A DNA stretch of 64,000 nucleotides, taken from CAJXSN01 sp947492235 (GTDB taxonomy: Bacteria > Pseudomonadota > Alphaproteobacteria > Sphingomonadales > Sphingomonadaceae). Both the position numbers and the translations under genes were made by a program. Below are positions 15,366 through 24,127 of the stretch, one piece after another; the first letter of the stretch is position 1, and each line of letters opens with the position of its first letter. The notes beneath the pieces are model-generated. The model was not told where the DNA came from. It worked only from the letters and a program-made list of their open reading frames with translations, and searched no databases. The DNA lies in the NCBI RefSeq assembly GCF_042492175.1, contig NZ_CP170453.1, forward strand, positions 2,542,001 to 2,606,000, written 5' to 3'.

Positions 15366-15833
15366 ATGGATCGAATGATATTGGGCGCCGTGCTGGCATT
15401 GATGCTGGCGGGTGTGGGGATGTTCTGGTGGCAGGGCAGGGCACAGGTGGAAGAGGCAGCGCCTCCGCCGGAGCCTGAACCGACTGCCACCGAGGAACCG
15501 GCTGAGCCCGAGCTGCCCGAGAGCGATCCGGGTGATCTGCGCGGACCGACGCCGCCCGAGGCGACCCAGCTAAGTCGCGAGCAACGCCGTTTCTTCCGCT
15601 ATGACCGCAACCGTGACCTATCCATTACCCGGTCCGAAATGCTGTCCACCCGCACCAGCGCGTTCAAGAAGCTCGACAAGGATGGCAACAATCTCCTGAC
15701 CTTTGAAGAATGGGCCGTGTCTACCGCGACCAAGTTCGATGGGGCCGATGCCAATCGCGACCGCAAGCTGACGCAGGCCGAATTTGCTACAACCGCGCCC
15801 AAGCGAAAGCCAAAGCCGGCTTGCCGGTGCTGA
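15366..15833 (+). CDS. Membrane-anchored EF-hand protein
   Basis: A 155-aa protein with an N-terminal uncleaved membrane anchor (ILGAVLALMLAGVGMFWW), an acidic Pro/Glu linker at residues 30-65, and three EF-hand-type loops: DRNRDLSITRSEM (about 80), DKDGNNLLTFEEW (about 104) and DANRDRKLTQAEF (about 128). The Asp/Asn positions and closing Glu of loops 2 and 3 are canonical for calcium binding; loop 1 also ends in Glu. The C-terminus is basic and has a Cys-Arg-Cys. It may be co-transcribed with the preceding gene. It is convergent with trmFO, only 8 bp away. Its partner is unknown. Confidence 0.8.
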   Translation: MDRMILGAVLALMLAGVGMFWWQGRAQVEEAAPPPEPEPTATEEPAEPELPESDPGDLRGPTPPEATQLSREQRRFFRYDRNRDLSITRSEMLSTRTSAFKKLDKDGNNLLTFEEWAVSTATKFDGADANRDRKLTQAEFATTAPKRKPKPACRC

Positions 15834-15841
15834 TTGTCCGG

Positions 15842-17209
15842 CTACGCAGGCACGGCTTCCAATTCGGCCAACCATTCACCCAAGTCAGCCTTTGCGCGTG
15901 AGGTGTAGGCTTCTTTTCGCTGCTTCTTCTTCACCTCGTGGAGCGGCGGGAAGAGGCCGAAGTTCACGTTCATCGGCTGAAAGGTTGCTGCCTCGGCATC
16001 GCCGGTGATGTGCGATAGCAAAGCACCGAGCGCCGTGGTGCGGGGCGGGGCGGTCCACTTTTCGCCCGCCAGCTCCGCAGCCGCCATCATACCTGCCATC
16101 AGACCGACAGCAGAGCTTTCGACATAGCCTTCACAGCCGGTGATCTGCCCGGCAAAGCGGATGCGCTCCATGCCTTTCAATCGAAGCTGACGGTCAAGCA
16201 CCATCGGCGAGTTCAAGAACGTGTTGCGGTGCAGTCCGCCGAGCCGGGCAAACTCGGCATTCTCAAGCCCCGGAATGGTGCGGAACAGTTCCACTTGCGC
16301 GCCATATTTCAGCTTCGTCTGGAAACCGACCATGTTCCAAAGCGTCCCCAGCTTGTTGTCCTGCCGCAACTGAACGACGGCATAGGGCCATTTGCCCTGC
16401 GGAAATTCCTCCGATGTATCATGCGGATTGTCGAGGCCGACGCCTTTCATCGGGCCATAGCGCAACGTCTCGACCCCGCGCGAGGCCATGACCTCGATCG
16501 GCATACAGCCATCGAAATACGGCGTGTCCTCTTCCCACTCTTTGAACTCTGTCTTCTCGCCATCCATCAGCCCTTGGTGAAAGGCGAGATACTGCTCCTT
16601 CGTCATCGGGCAGTTGATGTAATCGCCTTCGGGGTTGGAGGCGCTGGTGGTCTTGTCCCACCGCGATTGCACCCAGCATACGTCCATATTGATGCTGTCG
16701 CGGTGCACGATCGGCGCGATGGCATCGAAGAAAGCGAGCCGTTCCTGACCGGTTGCGCCGACAATGCTTTGCGCCAAGGCAGCGGCGGTCAACGGGCCGG
16801 TCGCGACAATCGCCGGATGATCGGTGGGAAGGGCATCCACCCGTTCGCGAACGATGGTGATATTCGGATGTTCTTCCAGCGCCTTCTGCACTTCGGCGGA
16901 AAATACATCGCGGTCCACCGCCATTGCCGATCCGGCGGGCACGCGCGCTACCTCTCCAGCCCGCATCACCAGCGAATCCAGTCGCCGCATTTCGTGATGC
17001 AACAGGCCGACCGCATTTTTCTCGTCATCGTCGGAGCGGAAGGAATTGCTGCACACCAGTTCCGCCAGACCATCGGTCTGATGAGCGGGGGTCATCTCGC
17101 CCGTCCCGCGCATTTCCGACAGGCGCACCCTGAAGCCCCGCCGCGCCAGTTGCCACGCCGCTTCGCTGCCGGCCAATCCGCCGCCGATAATTTGGATGTC
17201 GTGTGTCAT
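15842..17209 (-). CDS. trmFO: Methylenetetrahydrofolate-tRNA (uracil-5-)-methyltransferase
   Basis: A 455-aa folate- and FAD-dependent enzyme that makes m5U54 in the T-loop of tRNA. The N-terminal Rossmann motif IIGGGLAGSEAAWQLA, then LSEMRGTGEMTPAHQTDG and LVCSNSFRSDD with the conserved cysteine, and the C-terminal second FAD motif GQITGCEGYVESSAVG identify the family and separate it from MnmG. The length matches the family. I start it at ATG 17209 (MTHDIQIIGGG); a 34-codon upstream extension is not homologous and would run into the divergent yhhN region. It is convergent with the EF-hand gene. Confidence 0.96.
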   Translation of the reverse strand: MTHDIQIIGGGLAGSEAAWQLARRGFRVRLSEMRGTGEMTPAHQTDGLAELVCSNSFRSDDDEKNAVGLLHHEMRRLDSLVMRAGEVARVPAGSAMAVDRDVFSAEVQKALEEHPNITIVRERVDALPTDHPAIVATGPLTAAALAQSIVGATGQERLAFFDAIAPIVHRDSINMDVCWVQSRWDKTTSASNPEGDYINCPMTKEQYLAFHQGLMDGEKTEFKEWEEDTPYFDGCMPIEVMASRGVETLRYGPMKGVGLDNPHDTSEEFPQGKWPYAVVQLRQDNKLGTLWNMVGFQTKLKYGAQVELFRTIPGLENAEFARLGGLHRNTFLNSPMVLDRQLRLKGMERIRFAGQITGCEGYVESSAVGLMAGMMAAAELAGEKWTAPPRTTALGALLSHITGDAEAATFQPMNVNFGLFPPLHEVKKKQRKEAYTSRAKADLGEWLAELEAVPA

Positions 17210-17282
17210 GGTTAGCTCTATCCTTACGGCCGCGCATCTAGGTCTTGCCCATACCGGCCTGCAAGCCCTAGCGAGAGAGACT

Positions 17283-17951
17283 ATGGACCAGCTTCCCGTT
17301 TCCAACCACACTTTGGCCCATGAAAGGCCGTGGCTGCTGATGGCGCTTGTGGCCGCTGTGGCGTATTACTTTCTCGCCGACAGCCAGATTGGCGGGGCCT
17401 ATCTGATATTGCTGAAGGGTGCGGGCGCGGCAGCGCTTGCGGCCTATTGCTGGTGGCGTGCGCAAGGGGTGAGTGGTTTTCTGATCGGGCTGGTCATGGC
17501 GCTATCTGCCGTGGGGGACATGGGGATAGAGCTCGATTTCCTGATCGGAGGCGCTGCCTTTTTTGCCGCGCATGTTGCTGCCATTGCGCTCTATCTCCGG
17601 CATCCCAGACCAAGCCCTGTGGCCAGTCAGAAAATGGCCGGTCTGGCGTTGCTTGTGCTCACCCCGGTTATCTCATGGTTCCTGACCTTCGACTGGAGCG
17701 TCGTGCTCTATGCCCTCTCGCTGGGCGGAATGGCAGCCGCTGCATGGTGGAGCGCGTTTCCCCGTTACCGCGTCGGTCTGGGCGCTGTCCTCTTTGTGAT
17801 ATCCGATCTGCTGATATTTGCGCGGATGGGACCGCTCCAGTTGGAGCAGCTCGGCGACCTGCTGGTCTGGCCGATTTACTTTGCAGGACAGTTCCTGATC
17901 GCGACAGGGGTGGTGCAGACGCTCAGGCACCCGGGCTTCACCGGAGACTAA
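17283..17951 (+). CDS. YhhN/TMEM86-family membrane protein
   Basis: A 222-aa integral membrane protein with about eight hydrophobic segments. The family signatures are visible: LSAVGDMGIE with the conserved Gly-Asp, FFAAHVAAIALYL with the conserved His, and LFVISDLLIF with Ser-Asp near the C-terminus. The eukaryotic relative TMEM86B is a lysoplasmalogenase; bacterial YhhN members have been linked to lysoplasmalogen or lysolipid hydrolysis, but the bacterial role is less settled. ATG at 17283 precedes the first hydrophobic segment. Its stop overlaps the stop of the convergent TauD-family gene (shared CTAA at 17948-17951). Confidence 0.85.
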   Translation: MDQLPVSNHTLAHERPWLLMALVAAVAYYFLADSQIGGAYLILLKGAGAAALAAYCWWRAQGVSGFLIGLVMALSAVGDMGIELDFLIGGAAFFAAHVAAIALYLRHPRPSPVASQKMAGLALLVLTPVISWFLTFDWSVVLYALSLGGMAAAAWWSAFPRYRVGLGAVLFVISDLLIFARMGPLQLEQLGDLLVWPIYFAGQFLIATGVVQTLRHPGFTGD

Positions 17952-18787
17952 TGCGCCGCAATAGTGGTCCGGTGCAATTCGCGCCGGTGGCCTTCATATC
18001 CTCCTGTGGCGCGGTGAAGAACGCTCCGATTGTCCCACAGGATCAACATGTCCGGCTCCCAGCGGTGGCGATAAACGAACTCCTCGCGTGATTGCCAGTG
18101 ATAGAGCTCTGTAAGCAGGGCAATAGCTTCGGCATCCGCCATGCCCTCGATCCCGATGATGTAGCCAAAGCAACTGAAAAGCGCTTCCTCGCCGGTTTCA
18201 GGGTGACGCTGGACCAACGGGTGGGTGCATGTTTCGCGGGCGCTTGCGTCAGGGCGAATGGCCATGCTGCGGCCCTCGTCCTTTTCGCCATACGCTCCGT
18301 CTGGCGCGTAAGCAGCGCGTGCGCTGTGTATCGCGGTGAGCGTGCGCAGATGGGCCTTACGATCATCGGAAAGGGCATCAAATGCCGCGATTTGGTTTGC
18401 GAACAGGGTATCCCCGCCCACTGGCGGGATTTCGATGGAGCGCAGGCAGGTTCCCGCAGGGGGGCGGGGCAGGAAGCTCCAGTCAGAATGCCAGTTCTCG
18501 GCAAACAACGGCGATTGTTCGTCGGCCTCACGCAAGATGGCCGCGATATGCGTTCGCCCGGGGATCGGATCGAAGAACGGGTCCTCGCCAAATCCGCCCA
18601 TCGCTACGGTGAAGTGCTCCAACGCGTCGTCGTCCATCCGCGTCTGTCCGGGGAAGGCCACGACGCGGTGTTCCAGCCATGCCTCGCGAATGGCCGCTAC
18701 GGTGGACGGAGCAAGTTCGCCCGCCAGATCGACGCCCGTGATCCGTGCGCCGCAGGATTGCCCGCTTGGCTCGACCGTTATGCCCAT
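17948..18787 (-). CDS. TauD/TfdA-family Fe(II)/2-oxoglutarate dioxygenase
   Basis: A 279-aa non-haem iron oxygenase. The HxD pair is in ENWHSDWSF (about residue 99-101) and the distal His in NRSVLHRATGGYEG (about 260); the 2-oxoglutarate-binding Arg is in HRRELHRTTI. The N-terminal ITGVDLAGEL and FPGQTRM motifs are family-typical. Known relatives hydroxylate taurine, 2,4-D, alkyl sulfates or gamma-butyrobetaine; nothing here picks one. The start is ATG at 18787; its stop overlaps the yhhN stop. It begins 10 bp after the gyrA stop on the same strand, so read-through from gyrA is likely. No sulfonate transporter is nearby, so I leave the symbol blank. Confidence 0.88.
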   Translation of the reverse strand: MGITVEPSGQSCGARITGVDLAGELAPSTVAAIREAWLEHRVVAFPGQTRMDDDALEHFTVAMGGFGEDPFFDPIPGRTHIAAILREADEQSPLFAENWHSDWSFLPRPPAGTCLRSIEIPPVGGDTLFANQIAAFDALSDDRKAHLRTLTAIHSARAAYAPDGAYGEKDEGRSMAIRPDASARETCTHPLVQRHPETGEEALFSCFGYIIGIEGMADAEAIALLTELYHWQSREEFVYRHRWEPDMLILWDNRSVLHRATGGYEGHRRELHRTTIAAH

Positions 18788-18797
18788 GTCGCGCTCC

Positions 18798-21590
18798 TTA
18801 CTCTGGCGGTGGCTCGCCCTCATTGCTGTCGCGGTCCATGGTCGTCTTTGGAGTGGTCTCGTCTTCACCACCGCGTTTCTCGACCAGTTCTTCGGTGATC
18901 AGCTCTTCGGCCTCGTTTTCCGGGGCTTCCTGCTCGTCGATCCGGACCGCGCTGACGACCTTCTCCTTGTCCGCCACATCGAACAGCCGGACCCCGGACG
19001 AGCTGCGCCCGATCACCCGCATGCTATCAAGGCCGATGCGGATCAGCTTGGCCTGATCGGTCACCAGCAGCAATTGATCCGCTTTGGTGGCGGTGAAGCT
19101 GGCGACAACAGGGCCGTTGCGCTTGATGTTGTCGATATTGGTGATGCCCATGCCGCCGCGCCCGGCGCGGCGATATTCGTAGGCGGAGGACATCTTGCCG
19201 TAGCCATTGGCGCAAACGGTCAGGATGAACTGCTCTTCATCGGCCATGGTTTGGTGGTCTTCTGAAAGCGGCGCGGCGTCCTCATCGGCCTTCCATGGAG
19301 CGAGCTTCAGATAGGCGTCGCGCTCTTCCGGAGTAGCGGTGCCGCCATGCAGGATGGAGAGCGAAACCACTTCGTCATCGTTCTCCTTGAACTTCATGCC
19401 GCGCACGCCGGTGGAAGTGCGAGAAACGAATTCGCGCACATCTTCGCCGGAGAAGCGAATGGCCTTGCCCATGCGGGTGGCCAACAGCACGTCGTCGCCT
19501 GCTTCGAGCAAGGCGACCCCGATCAGCCGGTCTTTGCTCGCATCCTCGAACTTCATGGCAAATTTGCCGTTCGACGGGATGTTGGTGAAGCTGTCCATGC
19601 TGTTGCGGCGGACATTGCCCAGCGCGGTGGCGAAGACGACGTTAAGAGCGCCCCAGCTTTCTTCGTCTTCCGGAAGCGGCAGGACATTGGCGATGGTTTC
19701 GCCTTCATCCAGCGCTGGCAGCAGATTGATGATCGGCCGTCCGCGTGTTGCTGGCCCGCCTTCGGGCAGCTTCCAGACTTTCAGGCGATAGACTTTGCCG
19801 TGTGTCGAGAAGAACAGCACCGGATTGTGCGTGCTGGTGACGAACATCTCGCGCACGGCATCGGCTTCCTTGGTCGCCATGCCGGCGCGGCCCTTGCCGC
19901 CGCGATTCTGGGCGCGGAAGGTCGAGAGCGGCGTGCGCTTGATATAGCCGTCATGCGTCACTGTTACGACCATCTCGTCGCGCTCGATCAGGTCTTCATC
20001 GTCGAGACCATCCCATGCGGGCGCGATCTCGCTGATGCGCGGCGTGGCGTATTGATCGCGGATTTCCTGAAGCTCGTCGCGCAGCACGCCATAGAGCTTT
20101 ACCCGGTCGGCGAGGATCGAGAGATATTCCTCAATGGCCAGCGACAGCTCTTTCAGCTCGTCGCCGATTTCATCGCGGCCCAGCGCGGTCAGGCGGTGGA
20201 GGCGCAGGTCGAGAATAGCTTTTACCTGTCGTTCGGACAGACGATACGTGCCGCCCTCCTGCTCGGCATCCGGTTCGATCGCTTCGACCAGACGGATATA
20301 TTGAGCGATCTCGCCAATCGGCCATTCCTTCGCGCGCAATTTCTCGCGGGCGATCTTGGGATTGGAGGAGCCGCGGATCATGGCGACCACTTCGTCCATA
20401 TTGGACACCGCGACCACGAGACCGAGCAAGACATGCGCCCTTTCGCGGGCCTTGTTCAGCTCGAACTTGGTCCGGCGTGTAATCACTTCCTCGCGGAAGG
20501 AAATAAACGCCTGAATAATCTCCCGGAGCATCAACGTTTCCGGACGCCCGCCACGGATTGCCAGCATATTGGCCGGGAAGCTGGCCTGTGCAGGTGTGTA
20601 ACGCCAGATCTGGTTGAGAACGACATCGGCGGAAGCATCACGCTTCAGCTCGATGACCACCCGAACGCCTTCGCGGGAGGATTCGTCGCGGATGTCGGAC
20701 ACGCCTTCGATCCGCTTTTCCTTTGCGGCGTCGGCGATCTTCTCGACGAGGTTGTTCTTGCCCACCTGGAACGGGATCGATGTGAGGACGATCGTCTGCC
20801 GGTCCCCGCTGCGCTCCTCGATTTCGTGCCGCGCACGCATCAGAATGGAGCCGCGCCCAGTGGTATAGGCCGACTTCGCACCGGATTGACCCAGAATGAG
20901 TGGAGCGGTCGGGAAATCGGGACCGGGGATGTATTCGACAAGCTCTTCCGACGTGATCGCCGGATTGCCGAGGAAGGCAAAGCAGCCGTCGATCACCTCG
21001 CCCAGATTGTGGGGCGGAATGTTGGTTGCCATGCCGACCGCGATACCGCCAGCGCCATTGACCAGCAGATTGGGGAAGCGGGCAGGCAGTACGGTCGGTT
21101 CTTTCAGCGAGCCATCGTAATTGTCCGCGAAATCGACGGTGTTTTTGTCGAGATCCTCCAGCAGGCTATTGGCAACCTTGGCCAAACGCGCCTCGGTATA
21201 GCGCATGGAGGCCGGTGGATCGGGATCCATGCTGCCGAAATTGCCCTGACCATCGATCAGGGGCACCCGCAGGGACCAATCCTGCGTCATCCGCGCCAAT
21301 GCGTCGTAAATCGCGCTGTCGCCGTGCGGGTGATAATTGCCCATCACATCGCCGACGATCTTGGCGCTCTTGCGATAGGGACGACCGGCGACAAAGCCGC
21401 CTTCCTGACTGGCGTAGAGAATACGGCGGTGGACCGGCTTCAGCCCGTCGCGCACGTCCGGCAGAGCGCGGCTGACGATCACGCTCATGGCGTAATCGAG
21501 ATAGCTTTCCTTCATCTCGTCGACGATGTCGACGCGTTCGAAATTGCCCAAAGGATGCGGGGCGGGGAGGGTGTCGATTTCGTCGCTCAA
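18798..21590 (-). CDS. gyrA: DNA gyrase subunit A
   Basis: A 930-aa type II topoisomerase subunit. The breakage-reunion domain contains SVIVSRALPDVRDGLKPVHR near the N-terminus and the catalytic Tyr of ASMRYTEARLAK. The quinolone-resistance region reads GNYHPHGDSAIYDALARM, with Ser and Asp at the positions equivalent to E. coli 83 and 87, the susceptible state. The C-terminal part has the beta-pinwheel repeats (NRGGKGRAGM, RTSTGVRGMKF, RRAGRGGMGI, RSSSGVRLFD) and an acidic tail. The frame opens with TTG at 21590 directly behind an in-frame TAG, so the start is TTG there or a later codon. TauD-family gene follows within 10 bp. Confidence 0.98.
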   Translation of the reverse strand: MSDEIDTLPAPHPLGNFERVDIVDEMKESYLDYAMSVIVSRALPDVRDGLKPVHRRILYASQEGGFVAGRPYRKSAKIVGDVMGNYHPHGDSAIYDALARMTQDWSLRVPLIDGQGNFGSMDPDPPASMRYTEARLAKVANSLLEDLDKNTVDFADNYDGSLKEPTVLPARFPNLLVNGAGGIAVGMATNIPPHNLGEVIDGCFAFLGNPAITSEELVEYIPGPDFPTAPLILGQSGAKSAYTTGRGSILMRARHEIEERSGDRQTIVLTSIPFQVGKNNLVEKIADAAKEKRIEGVSDIRDESSREGVRVVIELKRDASADVVLNQIWRYTPAQASFPANMLAIRGGRPETLMLREIIQAFISFREEVITRRTKFELNKARERAHVLLGLVVAVSNMDEVVAMIRGSSNPKIAREKLRAKEWPIGEIAQYIRLVEAIEPDAEQEGGTYRLSERQVKAILDLRLHRLTALGRDEIGDELKELSLAIEEYLSILADRVKLYGVLRDELQEIRDQYATPRISEIAPAWDGLDDEDLIERDEMVVTVTHDGYIKRTPLSTFRAQNRGGKGRAGMATKEADAVREMFVTSTHNPVLFFSTHGKVYRLKVWKLPEGGPATRGRPIINLLPALDEGETIANVLPLPEDEESWGALNVVFATALGNVRRNSMDSFTNIPSNGKFAMKFEDASKDRLIGVALLEAGDDVLLATRMGKAIRFSGEDVREFVSRTSTGVRGMKFKENDDEVVSLSILHGGTATPEERDAYLKLAPWKADEDAAPLSEDHQTMADEEQFILTVCANGYGKMSSAYEYRRAGRGGMGITNIDNIKRNGPVVASFTATKADQLLLVTDQAKLIRIGLDSMRVIGRSSSGVRLFDVADKEKVVSAVRIDEQEAPENEAEELITEELVEKRGGEDETTPKTTMDRDSNEGEPPPE

Positions 21591-21897
21591 CTAAGGTCTC
21601 GCTGAATGGCTGTGGGCGGGCACGAAAATATGCCGCCTTATATGCGTTCCAAGGTAGTGGAGATGCGCCCGATGGGCTACCTTCGCCTGTGTCAGATGGG
21701 GGCTCAGACCGTTGTTTTCCACATATCCGAACCGGCGCATGGGATTATGTTGCAGTGCGTCATTCAATTGCTGTTCAGCGCCCTGTCGCTAGTGTGTTTT
21801 CAACGATCCGGCACCACCGGCTTGCTCGCGCGTTTGATTCCGTGCAGCAGCTAATTGGCCGGAGTGCAGATTTCCGAATTTCTTGGGAGAAAATAGA
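21591..21897. other. Intergenic region between divergent gyrA and TPR gene
   Basis: About 307 bp without a convincing gene. Short open frames here have no ribosome sites or recognisable sequence. It should hold the promoters of gyrA (minus) and of the exported TPR protein (plus). The only clear element is the ribosome site GGGAGAAAA before ATG 21898. Confidence 0.5.
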
Positions 21898-23223
21898 ATG
21901 TTCAAACCCCTTCGTAATACCCGCCGCCCGGGCGCCAATGTCGCTCTCGCAATCGCGTTGATGTGCGGCACCGCCATCGGCGTAACCGCGCTTGAGGCAC
22001 CGGCCCACGCTCAGAAGAAAAAGAAAGAAAAGGCGGCCAAACCTGACTATTCGGACGGCTTCATCGCGGCTTACAAGCCGCTGGAAACAAGCCTGAATGC
22101 CGACGCGCCCGATTACAGCGCGATCAAGGCAACACTGCCTGGTGTTCTGGCAGCGGCGCAAACGCCGGACGATAAGTATGTGCTCGGCGGTATCTACTTC
22201 AATGTCGGTGCGCAGCTGCAGGAACAGGCGACGCAGTTCGAAGGCGTCAAGATGATGCTGGAAAGCGGCAAGACCAGCGCCGACAAATTGGCTTCCTACA
22301 ACACAATCGCAGGCCAGCTGTCGTACAATCTTCAGAATTACGATGCATCCCGCACGTATCTGGAGCGGGCTATCGAGGCCGGTGCCGATGGCAACAGCCT
22401 CGCCGGTCTGATTTCAGAAACTTATTTCAACGAGGGTCGTAATGCTGAGGGCCTGAATTATCTGCGGAATGCGATCAATGCGCGTCAGTCGGCAGGGCTT
22501 GAAGTCGATGAGGGCTGGATCAAGCGCGGTCTTTCGGTGGCCTATCAGGCCAATTTGGCCAATGATGCCGTGCTTTACAGCATTATGTATGTGAACATGT
22601 TCCCGAGCGAAAGCGCCTGGAGCGATGCGGTCGCAATCCAGCGCAATCTGCTGCAGTATCAGCCGCAGGAAACGCTCGATCTGTTGCGCCTTGCCCGCCG
22701 TGCGGATGTGCTGCGCGACCAGCGTGATTACTTCGATTATGTCGACGCGGCCGATTTCCGCCGCTTGCCGGGTGAAGTGGTGGCGGTGCTCGCCGAGGGT
22801 GTAGCCGATGGCAGCATCGATGGTACCGACCCCTACGTCGCCGAAGTTCGCGGCAATGCCAGCAAGCGCGTTGCGGCTGACCGCAGCGAACTGCCGAAGC
22901 TGGCTGCCGACGCCCGGAAGGCCGGAGCCAGCTCGACGCTGGTGATGGCAACCGGCGATGCCTATCTGAATTACGGTGAAGCTGCCTTGGCCGAAGAATT
23001 CTACACCATGGCCTTGGCCAAGGAAGGCACGGATACCCAGCGCGCACTGACGCGTCTGGGCATCGCCCAGGTGGATCAGGGCAAGACAGCCGAAGCCAAG
23101 GCGACTTTCGCCAAGGTTCAAGGTGACCGGAAGGCCATCGCGCTGCTGTGGGATGCGTATGCGGACAGCATCGCAACACCGACAGCGGCAGCCACAGCCA
23201 CTGATGAGCAGCCGGTCACTTAA
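21898..23223 (+). CDS. Exported tetratricopeptide-repeat protein
   Basis: A 441-aa protein with an N-terminal signal peptide (basic start, hydrophobic NVALAIALMCGTAIGVTAL, cleavage likely after AHA before QKKKKEK). The mature part is all helical with TPR-like units: YSAIKATLPGVLAAAQ, YNTIAGQLSYNLQNYDASRTYLERAIE, AGLISETYFNEGRNAEGLNYLRNAI, and a C-terminal GDAYLNYGEAALAEEFYTMAL / LGIAQVDQGKTAEAKATF pair. It lacks catalytic motifs, so it is probably a periplasmic scaffold. ATG at 21898 follows GGGAGAAAATAG. It is monocistronic, flanked by a long upstream gap and a strong terminator. No function can be assigned. Confidence 0.85.
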   Translation: MFKPLRNTRRPGANVALAIALMCGTAIGVTALEAPAHAQKKKKEKAAKPDYSDGFIAAYKPLETSLNADAPDYSAIKATLPGVLAAAQTPDDKYVLGGIYFNVGAQLQEQATQFEGVKMMLESGKTSADKLASYNTIAGQLSYNLQNYDASRTYLERAIEAGADGNSLAGLISETYFNEGRNAEGLNYLRNAINARQSAGLEVDEGWIKRGLSVAYQANLANDAVLYSIMYVNMFPSESAWSDAVAIQRNLLQYQPQETLDLLRLARRADVLRDQRDYFDYVDAADFRRLPGEVVAVLAEGVADGSIDGTDPYVAEVRGNASKRVAADRSELPKLAADARKAGASSTLVMATGDAYLNYGEAALAEEFYTMALAKEGTDTQRALTRLGIAQVDQGKTAEAKATFAKVQGDRKAIALLWDAYADSIATPTAAATATDEQPVT

Positions 23224-23247
23224 CCAGCCGGTTCAACCGAACGAATG

Positions 23248-23283
23248 CGGCGCGGGTCCATTGGATCCGCGCCGTTTTCTTTT
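23248..23283 (+). terminator. Rho-independent terminator of the TPR gene
   Basis: CGGCGCGGGTCC, loop ATT, GGATCCGCGCCG forms a 12-bp stem with one G-U pair, followed directly by TTTTCTTTT. It starts 24 bp after the stop codon at 23223 and is the clearest intrinsic terminator in the window. Confidence 0.9.
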
Positions 23284-23326
23284 GGGCTTACCCTTGGCCC
23301 GGGAAAAAATGGCGCTTGCGGAAAGG

Positions 23327-24091
23327 TTATCGCAGGCGCCGGACATAGAGCTGTCCGTCATCCCCGCGCTTGATGTCGAAACGGTCAAGCGAGCGCACCA
23401 TTTCAGACAATTGCTTGAAGCCGTAATTGCGCACATCAAAGCTCGAGCGGTTGCCGGCAATTTGCCCGACCTGCTGAAGCCGCGCATACCCTTCATCATC
23501 ACGGTCGGAGGCTTTCCAAGCCTCGCCAAGCAGTTCGATCAGCTCGTCCTCGATACCGTCATCATTGACGCCGGAGGCGTCGATAGCGCCGTCACCGCTC
23601 CTCTTGGGCGAAGACTTTTGGTTGTTGCCCGACTGCGAACGTTTGTCCCCCTGCATCAGCTTGTTTATGTCGATAAAGCGGGTGCAGGCGGTCCTCAAAG
23701 CCTGGGGCGTCTTGCTGTCGCCAAAGCAATAGACGGGCAGGCCGTCCTGCCGCAGCCGTGTGACCAGCGGCGTGAAATCGCTGTCGCTGCTCATGATCCC
23801 GAACCCGTTGACCTTGCCCTGATAGAGCAGGTCAACCGCATCGATGCTCATCGCCATATCGGTGGCGTTTTTGCCGCGAGTCAGATCGAATTGCTGGTGC
23901 GGGCGGATGCCATAGCGATTGGTGATGTCGCCCCACTTCTTCAACGCGTCCTTCGCCCAGTTGCCGTAGGCGCGGCGTATATTGACCTGCCCCAGCTCCG
24001 CCAGAACGGTCAGGACGCTGTCGATCCCCTTGGGATTGACGTTATCGGCATCGATAAGAAGGGCGATATTTTTGGCATCAAGTTCGGACAT
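23327..24091 (-). CDS. NYN-domain putative RNase with C-terminal OST-HTH/LOTUS domain
   Basis: A 254-aa protein. Residues 1-150 form a PIN-like NYN (LabA/DUF88) domain with the expected acidic residues in LLIDADNVNP (10-20), KNATDMAMSIDAVDLL (about 75) and IMSSDSDFTPLV (about 100), which predict a metal-dependent nuclease. After a Ser/Lys/Gly-rich linker (about 150-175) a winged-helix-like segment (IEDELIELLGEAWKA ... YGFKQLSEMVRSLDRFDI, about 180-245) matches the OST-HTH/LOTUS RNA-binding domain. The combination is known in bacteria as a putative RNA-targeting nuclease, but its target is unknown. It follows the carbonic anhydrase gene on the same strand with a 36-bp gap, so it could be the last gene of that operon. 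Confidence 0.88.
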   Translation of the reverse strand: MSELDAKNIALLIDADNVNPKGIDSVLTVLAELGQVNIRRAYGNWAKDALKKWGDITNRYGIRPHQQFDLTRGKNATDMAMSIDAVDLLYQGKVNGFGIMSSDSDFTPLVTRLRQDGLPVYCFGDSKTPQALRTACTRFIDINKLMQGDKRSQSGNNQKSSPKRSGDGAIDASGVNDDGIEDELIELLGEAWKASDRDDEGYARLQQVGQIAGNRSSFDVRNYGFKQLSEMVRSLDRFDIKRGDDGQLYVRRLR

Positions 24092-24127
24092 GCCGCGTCC
24101 ATGGAGGGGAGCGATGCGCTGGGCAAG

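Noticed and set aside
19347..21605. A 752-codon open frame on the plus strand opposite gyrA
   Set aside because: It is a shadow of gyrA on the other strand, with no ribosome site or recognisable domain.
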